Shown: one piece after another, positions 37,658-46,541 of the stretch
Numbering within the stretch: position 1 is the stretch's first letter
Layout: the number at the start of each line of letters is the position of its first letter
Source: Pseudomonas phenolilytica
GTDB lineage: Bacteria > Pseudomonadota > Gammaproteobacteria > Pseudomonadales > Pseudomonadaceae
DNA length: 64,000 nucleotides
Direction of reading: 5' to 3'
Assembly: GCF_021432765.1 (NCBI RefSeq)
Contig: NZ_CP058908.1
Span: 2,186,001 to 2,250,000 of the forward strand
Notes under the pieces: generated by a model
Database searches by the model: none
Told to the model about the DNA's origin: nothing
What the model saw: the letters and a program-made list of their open reading frames with translations, nothing else
Position numbers and translations under genes: made by a program

Positions 37658-38890
37658 TCAGGCCCGTTCCCCGGCTAGGCGCTGCACCACCACGCTGCCG
37701 GTGATGTCGCCCTGTACGTTGATCGCCGTGCGAATGGTGTCCAGCAGGCGGTCGATGGGCAGCAGAATGGCGATGGCCTCGGCCGGCAGGCCGACCGCTT
37801 GCAGCACCATCACCATCGTCACCATGCCGGCGCTGGGAATCCCCGGCGCGCCGACCGAGGCGACCATCGCGGTGAAGAACACCACGGCCTGCTGGCCGAG
37901 CGTCAGGTCGACGCCCACCAGATTGGCGACGAACAGCGCCGCGGCGGCCTCATACAGCGCGGTGCCGTCCATGTTCATGGTGGCGCCCAGCGGCAGAACG
38001 AAGCCGGCGTAGCGTTTTTCTACCTTGAGGTTCTCTTCGGCGCAGCGGATCGACACTGGCAGCGTTGCCGAGCTGGAGCTGGTGGCGAAGGCGGTGATCA
38101 GCGCATCCCGCGCGCCGCGCCAGAACCACAGCGGCGAGCGACCGGTGGTGAAGTAGAGAATCAGCGGCAGCACCACCGCGCCGTGGAACAGCGTGGTGGC
38201 GAAGATCAGCATGACGAAGCCGCCCACCGCCGAGAGCAGCGCGGCGTCCTGCTCGGCGACCAGCCGGATCAGCAGCGCGAGGATGCCCAGCGGCGCCAGC
38301 CACATGATCCAGCCGACGATGCGCAGCAGCATCTCGAGAAATTCCTGCAGCACGTTGAGGATGTTGCGGTAGCGCTCGCCACCGGCGACCAGCGCGATGC
38401 CGACGAACAGCGCGAAGACCACCACCGCCAGCACGTTGTTCGCGGCGAAGGCAGCGAACGGGTTCTGGAACAGCCCGGCGAAGAAGTGCTGGAAGAACTC
38501 CGGCAGGGTCAGCTGGCTTGCCTGGAAATCCGCCAGCTGGTCGGCGAACAGGTCCAGCGACAACCCGGCGCCTGGCTTGAAGATGTTCGCCGCCGTTAGC
38601 GCCAGCAGCATGGCCAGCGCTGTGGTGCTGGTGAAGTAGATCAGCGTGGTCAGCCACACCCGGTGGACCTGCTGGTGCTGTTGCAGGCTGGCCACGCCAA
38701 CGGCGATGGAGGTGAACACCAGCGGGATCAGCACCATCTTCAGCATGCCGATGAACACGCTGGAGACCAGTCCGGCGGCATACAGCGTGCCTTCACGCAG
38801 GGCGGCTTCCTCGGGCTGGCCGCCAACGAGCCAGCCGATCAGCACGCCGAGGCAGGCGGCGACGAGAATCTGCAGGTTGAGACTGGGCAT
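37658..38890 (-). CDS. Dicarboxylate/amino acid:cation symporter (DAACS family)
   Basis: 410 residues with the eight-helix, two-hairpin architecture of GltPh-type transporters. The HP1 serine motif is in TAFATSSSSATLPVSIRCAE; the ion-binding motif in TMNMDGTALYEAAAALFVAN, and IPSAGMVTMVMVLQAVGLP in HP2. It couples uptake of glutamate, aspartate or C4-dicarboxylates to Na+ or H+. It precedes the channel gene and may be co-transcribed with it. Confidence 0.93.
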   Translation of the reverse strand: MPSLNLQILVAACLGVLIGWLVGGQPEEAALREGTLYAAGLVSSVFIGMLKMVLIPLVFTSIAVGVASLQQHQQVHRVWLTTLIYFTSTTALAMLLALTAANIFKPGAGLSLDLFADQLADFQASQLTLPEFFQHFFAGLFQNPFAAFAANNVLAVVVFALFVGIALVAGGERYRNILNVLQEFLEMLLRIVGWIMWLAPLGILALLIRLVAEQDAALLSAVGGFVMLIFATTLFHGAVVLPLILYFTTGRSPLWFWRGARDALITAFATSSSSATLPVSIRCAEENLKVEKRYAGFVLPLGATMNMDGTALYEAAAALFVANLVGVDLTLGQQAVVFFTAMVASVGAPGIPSAGMVTMVMVLQAVGLPAEAIAILLPIDRLLDTIRTAINVQGDITGSVVVQRLAGERA

Positions 38891-38984
38891 GGCGTGTCCT
38901 TGTAGTTTCTTGTTCTTGCGATGAGCAGACCGGTGCTTTGGGGCGCGGTTCGCTCGGAGGGAATGATACAGAGCGGTGGGGGAA

Positions 38985-39235
38985 CAGCGCAGCGCTACCG
39001 GTGACTGGAGCTACAGGTTGCGCCTTGCACGGCGCGTCACGTTCTCTTGTCCGCGGAACGCCGCCTGGGCCAAGCAAAAGTAATCAAGAGAAGGCCACCC
39101 CTGCATTCGGGTCTGGCCGCTGCGCGACCAGGCTTCCCTCACTCCGGCATTGCTCCAGGGGCACGCTCCTTCCTGACTCGCTCGGCGTCCATGCCTCGCG
39201 CAACCAGCACGCCGAGCCGAGGAAAGCGTGACGTC
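38985..39235. repeat. Intergenic dispersed-repeat-like sequence
   Basis: Non-coding sequence in the 432 bp gap before the TerC gene. Blocks such as TTGTCCGCGGAACGCC, GGCCAAGCAAAAGTAATCAA and TCACTCGCTCGGCGTCC-like text match a repeat I recall being scattered through pseudomonad genomes, where it generates spurious ORFs. Frames across it have no Shine-Dalgarno and no protein-like composition. Repeat status is from memory of similar sequences, not measured here; 38891-38984 holds the symporter promoter region and nothing else I recognise. Confidence 0.4.
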
Positions 39236-39260
39236 AGACGCAAGCGGTCGCGCCACTCCC

Positions 39261-39292
39261 GGTGGAAAACGCTGTGCGGTTTTCCACCCTAC
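39261..39292 (-). repeat. GTAGGGTGGA-type inverted repeat, copy 4
   Basis: GGTGGAAAAC (39261-39270) and GTTTTCCACC (39279-39288) form a perfect 10-bp stem around GCTGTGCG, flanked by CTAC (39289-39292). On the minus strand it reads GTAGGGTGGAAAACCGC, the same head as copies 1-3 but with a different arm. Confidence 0.55.
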
Positions 39293-39296
39293 GGTT

Positions 39297-39321
39297 CGGG
39301 GTTCGAGTCCCAGAGGCGCCA
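39297..39321 (+). tRNA. tRNA 3'-end-like remnant (T-arm plus acceptor fragment), not a functional tRNA
   Basis: CGGGG-TTCGAGT-CCCAG (39297-39313) is a T-arm with invariant TTC and A58 and four of five stem pairs. AGGCGCCA follows where the acceptor 3' strand would be. No D-arm, anticodon arm or matching GGCGCCT 5' strand is found upstream, and no CCA sits at the canonical place. The antisense frame begins MAPLGLEPRT, a pattern commonly produced by tRNA 3' ends. It ends one base before the TerC gene's stop triplet. Possibly a leftover att site or tRNA fragment carried with the repeats. Confidence 0.4.
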
Positions 39322-39322
39322 A

Positions 39323-40891
39323 TCACCCCACCTGGTCGGCTGCCTCGATGCGCTTGAGCAGCACCCCAGCCACCCGCCGCTCCTTCACCTCGGTGACATG
39401 CAGCCGCCAGTCGGCATGCTCCACCTGATCGCCGATCATCGGCAGTCGATCCAGCAGACTCATCACCAGCCCCGCCAGGGTCTGGTAATCGTCGGTGACT
39501 GCCGCTCTGAACCCCAGCCGCTCGCGCAGCACCGCAAGGTTGACCGCACCGTTGACGCGATAGCCGCCGTCGACCGGCTCGATGTCCGGGCCTTCCACTT
39601 CGCTGGCGTCCGGCAGTTCACCGGCGATGGCTTCGAGGATGTCGGTCAGCGTCACCAGGCCCTCGAAGCCGCCGAATTCGTTGACCACGAAGGCAACATG
39701 CGTCGAGGCCTGGCGCATCTGTTCCAGGGCGCTGAGCACGGTGCAGCTATCGGGCAGGTTGATCGGCGTGCGCACCAGCGGTTCGATGTCCGGCGTCTGG
39801 CCGTTGAGCAGGGCACGCAGCAGTTCCTTCTTGTGCACGTAGCCCAGCGGCTCGTCCGGCGCGTCGTCGCGGGTGACCACCAGCCGTGAATGCGGCGAGT
39901 TGAGCAGCCCGGCCTGCACCTTTGCCGTTTCGTCGTCGAGATTGATGCGATCCACCTCCATGCGGTCGGTCATCACCGTGCGGATCGACTGCTCGGCCAG
40001 GTGCAGCACGCCGCTGATCATCACCCGTTCGCGGCGGTTGAACGGCGTGGCGCCGGCGCCGTCCGGGCCGAGCATGTCGGTGATCTCGTCGTCCACTTCG
40101 TCGGCTTCCAGTTTGCCGCCGAGCAGGCGCAGCACCGCATGCGCGGTGCGTTCGCGCAACGGACGGGTGCCCTGCAGGCTGCGCTTGCGGCGTGCGCGGG
40201 CCAGTTGGTTGAAGAACTCGATGGCGATCGAGAAGCCGATGGCCGCGTACAGGTAGCCCTTGGGAATGTGGTAACCCAAGCCCTCGGCGGTCAGGCTGAA
40301 GCCGATCATCATCAAAAAGCCCAGGCACAGCATGATCACCGTCGGCCGCGCGTTGACGAACGCAGTCAGCGGCTTGCTTGCCAGCAGCATCAGGGTCATC
40401 GAGATGACCACCGCGATCATCATCACCTGCAGGTGTTCGACCATGCCGACGGCGGTGATCACCGCATCGAGCGAGAACACCGCGTCGAGCACGATGATCT
40501 GCGCCACCACCGGCCAGAAGCGCGCATAGGCCTTACTGCCGCTGTGCTGCTGCATGCGACCTTCGAGGCGCTCGTGCAGCTCCATCGTCGCCTTGAACAG
40601 CAGGAACAGGCCGCCGCCGAGCATGATCAGGTCACGCCCGGAGAAGCTCTTGCCGAATATCTCGAACAGCGGCTCGGTGAGCGTGACCAGCCAGGCGATG
40701 CTCGCCAGCAGGCCGAGGCGCATCACCAGCGCCAGGCTCAGGCCGATGACGCGCGCGCGGTCGCGCTGCTCCGGCGGAAGTTTGTCCGCCAGGATCGCGA
40801 TGAATACCAGGTTGTCGATACCCAGGACGATTTCCAGGACGATGAGCGTGAACAGGCCTAGCCAGGCCGTGGGATCAGCGAGCCATTCCAT
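39323..40891 (-). CDS. TerC-family membrane protein with CBS and CorC/HlyC domains
   Basis: 522 residues: TerC-type membrane domain at about 1-235 ([34 protein letters not shown]), two CBS domains at about 285-420 ([33 protein letters not shown]) and a C-terminal CorC/HlyC transporter-associated domain ([20 protein letters not shown]). The layout is that of YegH/YoaE-type proteins, implicated in metal-ion handling. The start ATG (complement 40889-40891) gives [14 protein letters not shown], the family start; the longer frame is disfavoured. Confidence 0.93.
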   Translation of the reverse strand: MEWLADPTAWLGLFTLIVLEIVLGIDNLVFIAILADKLPPEQRDRARVIGLSLALVMRLGLLASIAWLVTLTEPLFEIFGKSFSGRDLIMLGGGLFLLFKATMELHERLEGRMQQHSGSKAYARFWPVVAQIIVLDAVFSLDAVITAVGMVEHLQVMMIAVVISMTLMLLASKPLTAFVNARPTVIMLCLGFLMMIGFSLTAEGLGYHIPKGYLYAAIGFSIAIEFFNQLARARRKRSLQGTRPLRERTAHAVLRLLGGKLEADEVDDEITDMLGPDGAGATPFNRRERVMISGVLHLAEQSIRTVMTDRMEVDRINLDDETAKVQAGLLNSPHSRLVVTRDDAPDEPLGYVHKKELLRALLNGQTPDIEPLVRTPINLPDSCTVLSALEQMRQASTHVAFVVNEFGGFEGLVTLTDILEAIAGELPDASEVEGPDIEPVDGGYRVNGAVNLAVLRERLGFRAAVTDDYQTLAGLVMSLLDRLPMIGDQVEHADWRLHVTEVKERRVAGVLLKRIEAADQVG

Positions 40892-41200
40892 CGATGGGGC
40901 CTCGTGTGGTGAGGAAATAGCGCACCTGGCGTGCGCGGTGCCGGGCAACTGCTGCCGGGCCTAAGAGTGAAGTGGTTGCGTGGCCGAAGCCGGAGACGGG
41001 CGCCGCATTCGTCAGGGGCGACGAACGCGGCTGGGTACAGGGAATGTTCATGCAGCTCTTTCAGGACAAAGGAGGCGCCAGAATAAAGTCCGCGGCGGCA
41101 GCCGTCAGCGGCGATTGGTTACAGAGGTTTTCAATCTTCGGTCGTTGCAGTCCGCGCGCGCTGCGATAGGCTTGCGACAGGTTTTGGCGGAGCAGCGCGA
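40892..41200. other. 309 bp gap between the TerC and DUF1992 genes
   Basis: Divergent promoter region. A 65-codon frame (40972-41169) has no good Shine-Dalgarno and no recognisable product. I see no repeat, terminator or RNA gene. Confidence 0.5.
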
Positions 41201-41530
41201 ATGAGCACCATCGACCAGGACATCGAACGACGGATCGCGCAGCAGGTCGCCGAATGGCAGCGCGGCGTCACTTCCCGCGGCGCGCCGCTGCCGATCGACA
41301 GCGCCTGGCTGCAGACGCCGCAGGGGCTGCGCCTGCCGTTCCAGGTGCTGAAGAGCGCGGGCGTACCGCCACGGGAAATCGATCTGCTGCACGAGCGCGC
41401 CCGCTTGCGCGAACGGCTGCAGGAAACGCTGGCGGAGGACGAGCGCACGGCGATGCAGCGCCGTCTGAGCGAGCTGGAACAGCACCTGGCGGTGCGTCTG
41501 GAGGCGCTGGAGCGAATCGGGCGGGGTTGA
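41201..41530 (+). CDS. DUF1992-like (DnaJ-associated) small protein
   Basis: 109 residues: IDQDIERRIAQQVAEWQRG, then RGAPLPID and LPFQVLKSAGVPPREIDLLH, which parallel the DUF1992 pattern of short proteins sometimes annotated as DnaJ-family. The C-terminal half is a heptad-like helix (ARLRERLQETLAEDERTAMQ). No J domain is present. Function unknown. It is followed 49 bp later by the SIMPL gene on the same strand. Confidence 0.6.
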   Translation: MSTIDQDIERRIAQQVAEWQRGVTSRGAPLPIDSAWLQTPQGLRLPFQVLKSAGVPPREIDLLHERARLRERLQETLAEDERTAMQRRLSELEQHLAVRLEALERIGRG

Positions 41531-41579
41531 TCGGTAGCGCTTTGCCGGCGCGGCGAGGCGACCAACAGGAGGAAGTGTC

Positions 41580-42299
41580 ATGGTGCGGGTAGGATTCTTT
41601 TCGGCGGCACTGCTCGCCGCGGCGGTGGCATTTGCCGGGTGGTCAGTGGGGCAGGGCGTCGAGCGGTTTCGCCTCGCCGATCGCTCGGTGACGGTCAAGG
41701 GCCTGGCGGAGATGGACGTGAAGAGCGACTTCGCGATCTGGACGCTCGGCTTTCGTCGCGGTGGCGATGACTTTGCCGAGCTGCAGCAGCGGCTGGCGGG
41801 GGATCGCCAGGCGGTGGTTGCCTTTCTGCGCGAGCAGGGCTTCGACGAGGCGGAGATCGAAGTGCGCCCGTTGCAGGTGCAGGATCTGCTGGCGCGTGAA
41901 TGGGGTTCGCAGGAAGTGGCGCTGCGCTTCAACGGCCAGGGTCAGGTGCTGGTCAAGACCGCGCGGGTCGATGCGGTGGCCGCGGCGGCGAATGCGCTCG
42001 ATCCGCTGATCCAGGCCGGCGTGCAGCTGGACAGCGAAAGCGGCGGCGCCACCGGGCCGCGCTACCAGCTGCGCGGCTTCAACGAACTCAAGCCCGTTCT
42101 GCTGCAGCAGGCCACCGCCAACGCGCGCGAACAGGCGACGCGTTTCGCGGACGATGCCGGCGCACGGCTGGGCGAGTTGCGCAATGCCAACCAAGGCGTG
42201 ATCCGGGTCATCGACGACGACGGCAGCGACATGGAAAGCGGCCGTACCATCGGCAAGCGCCTGCGGGTGGTCAGCACCTTCCAGTACGCGCTGGACTGA
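41580..42299 (+). CDS. SIMPL-domain (DUF541) protein, predicted periplasmic
   Basis: 239 residues with an N-terminal membrane anchor or signal (VGFFSAALLAAAVAFAGWSVG), then RSVTVKGLAEMDVKSDFAIW and the repeated beta-alpha structure of SIMPL/DUF541 proteins, ending RLRVVSTFQYALD. Related proteins are linked to outer-membrane stress and oxidative stress, with no defined biochemical role. GGAGG precedes ATG 41580. Confidence 0.85.
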   Translation: MVRVGFFSAALLAAAVAFAGWSVGQGVERFRLADRSVTVKGLAEMDVKSDFAIWTLGFRRGGDDFAELQQRLAGDRQAVVAFLREQGFDEAEIEVRPLQVQDLLAREWGSQEVALRFNGQGQVLVKTARVDAVAAAANALDPLIQAGVQLDSESGGATGPRYQLRGFNELKPVLLQQATANAREQATRFADDAGARLGELRNANQGVIRVIDDDGSDMESGRTIGKRLRVVSTFQYALD

Positions 42300-42373
42300 C
42301 CGTGCCGCACCGTCGTTCGGCGATGGTTTGGTGTCATGGCGACGGGCTGCATTGAGGTCTGGCCGTTCCTTTC

Positions 42374-42519
42374 ATGCCGCAGCTATCGACCAGCCTGAGG
42401 ATCGGTGTCGCGGCCTTCGAGCCGGGCATGCAGGATGCGCTGGAACGGATCGACGCCGCCGATCGGGCGCTGTACGCAGCCAAGCTCGACGGACGCAATC
42501 GCATCAGCGTCGCGTCGCC
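42374..42519 (+). pseudogene. Truncated diguanylate cyclase (GGDEF) C-terminal remnant
   Basis: About 48 codons read STSLRIGVAAF, then DALERIDAADRALYAAKLDG and RNRI, the end of a GGDEF domain (SIGVA, ADxALYxAKxxGRN). The catalytic GGDEF loop and everything upstream are missing; sequence before 42374 does not continue the domain in any frame. After RNRISVAS the frame runs into the antisense of the ankyrin gene without its own stop. It is therefore a decayed fragment rather than a gene. Confidence 0.6.
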
Positions 42520-42567
42520 GTGGGTATCGCAGAGGCTCTGCTGGTCGCCGCGCTCTAAGCCTGTGTC

Positions 42568-43089
42568 TCAGCCGCTCAGCCGGGCGAGCAGGGCCTGGGT
42601 GTCGGCCGCGCCCATCATCGCCGCGGCCGCCAGCGCCGTCGCGCCGCCCGCATCGCGGGCATGCGGATCGGCCCCCTGGGCAATCAGGAATTCGACGATC
42701 TCGCTGCGATTGAACATCGCGGCGATCATCAGCGCGGTGCGGCCGTCGGGGGATGCGCCCTCGACGTCGGCGCCGTGTTCCAGCAGCAGGCGGATCATCG
42801 GCAGGTCGCCCTTGAACGCGGCGCCTGCCAGTGGCGTCTGGCCGCGCGCATTGCGCAGCTGCGGATCGGCGCCGTGCTGCAACAGCAGGCGCACGGTGTC
42901 GAGATGACCGTGGTAGCTGGCGAGCATCAGCAGGCTGTCGCCGGCATGGTTGCGCAGGTTGGCCGGCAGCCCTTGGGCGAGCAGTTCGCTCAGCCGGTCG
43001 CTGTCGCCCTGGCGCGCGCAGTCGAAGACCTGTTCGGCGAAGGCGAGGGTGGCGTCGTCCAGTTCGGGGGTTGGCTTGGGCGCTTGCAT
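42568..43089 (-). CDS. Ankyrin-repeat protein
   Basis: 173 residues containing three to four ankyrin repeats from about residue 45: DSLLMLASYHGHLDTVRLLL, then QTPLAGAAFKGDLPMIRLLL and RTALMIAAMFNRSEIVEFLI. No signal peptide, so cytoplasmic. Pseudomonad ankyrin proteins sometimes accompany catalase genes, but no catalase is adjacent here. A protein-binding role is expected; the partner is unknown. Confidence 0.88.
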   Translation of the reverse strand: MQAPKPTPELDDATLAFAEQVFDCARQGDSDRLSELLAQGLPANLRNHAGDSLLMLASYHGHLDTVRLLLQHGADPQLRNARGQTPLAGAAFKGDLPMIRLLLEHGADVEGASPDGRTALMIAAMFNRSEIVEFLIAQGADPHARDAGGATALAAAAMMGAADTQALLARLSG

Positions 43090-43225
43090 GTTCGGATCCT
43101 GGGTGCTCGGCTGGCGATGGGCTCATTGTCGGCCGCCAGCACGGCGCCGGCCAAGCGGAGTCTGCCTATGCCGTGGATAGCCGCGCTTTATCCAGCGCCG
43201 CGAGAGGCGCCGGATAAGCGGTGCC

Positions 43226-44620
43226 TCAGAGCGTGCGCAGGAAGGCGACCAGATCGGCCTTCTCCTGCTGGCTGAGGTTGCGCTGCAAGATCAGGTTGAA
43301 GAATTCCACGCTGTCTTCGAGGGTCAGCAGGCGGCCGTCATGCAGGTACGGCGGCGACTCCTTGATGCCGCGCAGCGGGAAGGTCTTAATCGGCCCGTCG
43401 CCCACGGCCATCACACCGTTGTATTCCTGCGGCTCGTAGAAACGCTCGGTTTGCAGATCATGCATCAGGTTATCGGTGTAGTAGGGCGGTACGTGGCAAC
43501 CGGCGCAGGCGCCCTTGCCATGAAAGACCTGCTCGCCGCGCAGCTCCTGCTCGCTGGCCTTGGTCGGATCGAGACGACCCTCGACGTTCAGCTTGGGTGC
43601 CGGAGGGAAGTCCAGCAGCGCCTGGAACTCGCCCATGAAGTGCACCTGGCTGCCGCGTTCGAGCACGTTCACGCCCTTCTTCGCAGCCATCACGATGTCA
43701 CCATCGAAGTAGGCTGCGCGCTGCTCGAACTCGGTGAAGTCTTCCACCGTCTTCAGTGCGCGCTGTGAGCCGAAGATCTGTTGGATGTTGACACCGCGCA
43801 GGGTTGGCGTGTCGATGCGGTGGCGGAATGGCTGCGGTCGCACGTCGCCGGCCAGGTGCGTCGCGCCATTGGTATGGCCGTTGGCATGACAGTCCAGGCA
43901 GGCCACGCCGGGGTGCGGGTGCTCGCTGCGACGGTCGTCGGTGGCGTTGAACTGCTGCTGCGGAAAGGTCGTGACCAGCAGCCGCAGGCCTTCGAGCTGC
44001 TTGGGATTGAGGATGCCGTTGAACAGCTCGAAGTAGTTGCGGATGTTGACCAGCTTGCCTTGGGACACGTCGCCAAGGTCGGGGCGGGTGGTGAGAAAGA
44101 TCGGCGCCGGAAATTCCGGCAGGAAATGCTCGGGCAGGTCGAAATCCAGGTCGAAGCGCGTCAGGTCGCGGTTCTCGAGCTTCTTCACCTCGTCGATCTG
44201 GAACTGCGGGAAGACCATGCCGCCTTCGGGGTGATTGGGATGCGGCAGCGGCATGAAACCGAGGGGAAAGCGCCGCTGCTCGCGAATCTGCTCGGGACTC
44301 AGCCCGGCCAGCTCGTCCCAGCTCGTGCCGTCCGCCAGCTTGACCCGCACGCCGCTCTGAACCGGTTTGCCGCGCGTCATCTTCACGCCGTCGGCGGGCT
44401 TGTCGGCAAGGTCGTAGCGTTGTTCGAGCAGTTCCCGGTGGCGCTGCATGATGCCGGCCTTCTCGCCGGCCATGCGTTGCATGATCGTGTCGAAGCGCTC
44501 AGCGATGACCACCGGCGAGTAGCTGGTGGGGATGCTGTCGGTTTCGGCGGCCTGCACGGCGGGCAACGCGAGGCTCATGGCCAGCGCGAGAAGGCCGCCG
44601 TACGAAAGTGGTGCGTTCAT
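43226..44620 (-). CDS. Di-heme cytochrome c peroxidase-like (MauG/CcpA superfamily) periplasmic protein
   Basis: 464 residues with a signal peptide (LALAMSLALPAVQAAE) and two c-type heme motifs, CLDCH near residue 240 and CAGCH near residue 372. RGIKESPPYLHDGRLLTLED and VEFFNLIL near the C-terminus match the di-heme peroxidase superfamily. The ~200-residue N-terminal part (GFMPLPHPNHPEGGMVFPQF) is unusual; similar proteins have been annotated as cytochrome B6 by error. It is probably a periplasmic oxidoreductase or peroxidase; the substrate is unknown. Confidence 0.8.
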   Translation of the reverse strand: MNAPLSYGGLLALAMSLALPAVQAAETDSIPTSYSPVVIAERFDTIMQRMAGEKAGIMQRHRELLEQRYDLADKPADGVKMTRGKPVQSGVRVKLADGTSWDELAGLSPEQIREQRRFPLGFMPLPHPNHPEGGMVFPQFQIDEVKKLENRDLTRFDLDFDLPEHFLPEFPAPIFLTTRPDLGDVSQGKLVNIRNYFELFNGILNPKQLEGLRLLVTTFPQQQFNATDDRRSEHPHPGVACLDCHANGHTNGATHLAGDVRPQPFRHRIDTPTLRGVNIQQIFGSQRALKTVEDFTEFEQRAAYFDGDIVMAAKKGVNVLERGSQVHFMGEFQALLDFPPAPKLNVEGRLDPTKASEQELRGEQVFHGKGACAGCHVPPYYTDNLMHDLQTERFYEPQEYNGVMAVGDGPIKTFPLRGIKESPPYLHDGRLLTLEDSVEFFNLILQRNLSQQEKADLVAFLRTL

Positions 44621-44911
44621 TTATTGTTCTCCGCAAGTGGACGGGTAAGCCGTCTGAAGGCCTAGGTCAACTCGCGGACAACGAAAAATAGACAATGCCT
44701 ATGATGCCGATTGAAGGATTGTCTGGAACCTCGGGGCGCAGCGATCAACCGATCTATTTCCGGGGTTACCGGGAACGATGGCGCGCTGCCATATTTATGG
44801 CCGAGTACCTGCGGCGGGCGTTTATGCCGAATCGATAAAAGGCCAGTGGCCAGCGAACGGCCCGCCGCGGTCCTGTGGCAGTATTGCCGTCCCGCCAAGC
44901 CGAGCGCCTCG

Positions 44912-45124
44912 ATGAAACCCGAAGACCTGCAGCGTCTGGTCACCCAGACCATGCCTTACGGCAAGTACAAGGGCCGGGTGATCGCCGATCTGCCCGGGCA
45001 CTACCTCAACTGGTTCGCCCGGGTTGGCTTTCCGCCCGGCGACATCGGTCGCCTGCTGGCGCTGATGCAGGAGATCGATCACAACGGTCTCAAACCGCTG
45101 CTCGAGCCGTTGCGCCGGGGCTGA
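44912..45124 (+). CDS. DUF3820-family small protein
   Basis: 70 residues: MPYGKYKGRVIADLPGHYLN, then WFARVGFPPGDIGRLLALMQ, the DUF3820 signature. It is a small, probably cytoplasmic protein; the family includes a quorum-regulated factor in Pseudomonas but has no clear biochemical role. Its TGA abuts the convergent stop of the next gene at 45125. ATG 44912 is preferred over upstream in-frame codons because it starts MKPEDLQRLV, the expected length. Confidence 0.8.
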   Translation: MKPEDLQRLVTQTMPYGKYKGRVIADLPGHYLNWFARVGFPPGDIGRLLALMQEIDHNGLKPLLEPLRRG

Positions 45125-45658
45125 TCACTCCTCTTCGAGTTCGGTTTTGAGCGCATCGAGCGCCGGTGCGGCATAGATGCCGACCTCCACCGCCAGCTGC
45201 ATCACCCGTTCGACATCGCAGCTGTAGACCAGCACGGCCTGCAGTTCATCGTCCAGCGGTTCGCTGAAATCCACCAGCACGTAGCCGCCTTTCTCCGGGT
45301 AGAGGCTGCTCAGCTGCACCTGGATGCGATTAAGCGCCTTCAGCGGCTCGGTCTTGGCCAGCTGCTTGGCCTTGAGCACGAACGAGACCTGCGGACCGAA
45401 CGACGCGACGATGCGCTCGAACAGCTGCTGGTAATCGTCGGCCTGGAACAGCACGGTTTCCGGAAGGCTGCCGACGACCACCCATTCGCCCAGCGGGATG
45501 GGGAAGTCGTCGTCGTAGTTGATGTCCGGGTTTGCGGCGAGAAAGGCCGCCGGGTCGGCATAGGCCTGCGCCGCTTCGTCGGCGATCTGCGCTATTTCTT
45601 CGTCGCTCATGCAGCCAGAGCCGATCAGGCGAAGCAGTTCTTCGAGTTGGTCTTTCAT
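45125..45658 (-). CDS. Hypothetical acidic protein
   Basis: 177 residues from ATG (complement 45656-45658), strongly acidic with no signal peptide. N-terminal helix MKDQLEELLRLIGSGCMSDE, DDDFPIPLGEWVVVGSLPE in the middle and an acidic C-terminus KTELEEE. I do not recognise a family. Its coding status rests on composition, length and tight convergent packing with the DUF3820 gene. Confidence 0.7.
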   Translation of the reverse strand: MKDQLEELLRLIGSGCMSDEEIAQIADEAAQAYADPAAFLAANPDINYDDDFPIPLGEWVVVGSLPETVLFQADDYQQLFERIVASFGPQVSFVLKAKQLAKTEPLKALNRIQVQLSSLYPEKGGYVLVDFSEPLDDELQAVLVYSCDVERVMQLAVEVGIYAAPALDALKTELEEE

Positions 45659-45891
45659 GGGGCAGTCCTGGTCAGGGGACGCAAGCATAACCGAGACGGA
45701 GCCGGCTACCGCGTGATCATGCCCCAGGGGGTATAGGGCACAAAGATATATTCGCAACGGTTCTAAGCTTATTCCGTTACTGGCTGAAGGGTTATGCCTG
45801 TGTTAGCTTCGGGTCGCTGCGACAGACTGCCGCACTGCCTGACGGCGCTGGAGCAGAAGAAATCAGAAAATAAACGCTGATGAGGGGTTGC

Positions 45892-46530
45892 ATGAAAATT
45901 CCAAGCAGGGCGCTGGCCGGCACCGGTGCACTGATACTTGCGTTGCAGGTGCACGCTGCCGATGGGCAGAAAATCTACAGCCAGGGGGGCGCCAATCCGG
46001 CTGCACTGGCATGCGTGACATGTCATGGCGCCAATGGCGAAGGGATGGCGGCCAGTGGTTTTCCGCGCCTGGCAGGACTTTCCGCCGCCTACATGCGCAA
46101 GCAGTTGGAGGACATCCGCAGCGGCGCGCGCAGCGCACCTGTGATGCAGCCGCTGGCGGCCGCGCTGACGGACGAGGAGATCACCGCGGTGACCGACATG
46201 CTCGCTGCGCTGCCGGCCGTCGACGTACCGCTGGTGACGCGGGTGGAAAAGGCCGATGACCTCGGCGCGCAGCTCGCGCTACGCGGTGCCTGGGCGCGCA
46301 ACATCCCCGAATGTGTTTCCTGTCACGGGCCGAGCGGCATCGGCGTCGGTGACGCCTTCCCGGCGCTGGCGGGGCAGCCCGCGCAATATATTGCTGGCCA
46401 GTTGCAGGCCTGGCGCCAGGGGACGCGCAAGAACGATCCGAATGACCTGATGGGCCATGTCGCCCGCGGGCTGACCGATGCCGAAGTCCAAGCGGTTTCG
46501 GAATATTTCGCCAATCTGAGCCAGCCATAA
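45892..46530 (+). CDS. tsdB: Di-heme cytochrome c TsdB, partner of thiosulfate dehydrogenase
   Basis: 212 residues: signal peptide (ALAGTGALILALQVHA), heme 1 Cys41-x-x-Cys44-His45 (CVTCHGANG) and heme 2 Cys141-x-x-Cys144-His145 (CVSCHGPSG), with a cytochrome c4-like internal repeat (PALAGQPAQYIAGQLQAWRQ). It lies 11 bp before the TsdA gene, as in P. stutzeri, where TsdB is the electron acceptor of TsdA. GAGGGG precedes ATG 45892. Confidence 0.85.
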   Translation: MKIPSRALAGTGALILALQVHAADGQKIYSQGGANPAALACVTCHGANGEGMAASGFPRLAGLSAAYMRKQLEDIRSGARSAPVMQPLAAALTDEEITAVTDMLAALPAVDVPLVTRVEKADDLGAQLALRGAWARNIPECVSCHGPSGIGVGDAFPALAGQPAQYIAGQLQAWRQGTRKNDPNDLMGHVARGLTDAEVQAVSEYFANLSQP

Positions 46531-46541
46531 GGAGACTGCCG

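Noticed and set aside
39011..39322. Minus-strand ORF starting MAPLGLEPRT
   Set aside because: Its start is the reverse complement of a tRNA-3'-end-like segment and the rest reads through intergenic repeat.
39240..39322. Complete tRNA gene
   Set aside because: Only the T-arm and part of the acceptor can be drawn; no D-arm or anticodon arm.
39047..39889. 280-codon plus-strand ORF
   Set aside because: Begins in repeat DNA and continues antisense through the TerC/CBS gene.
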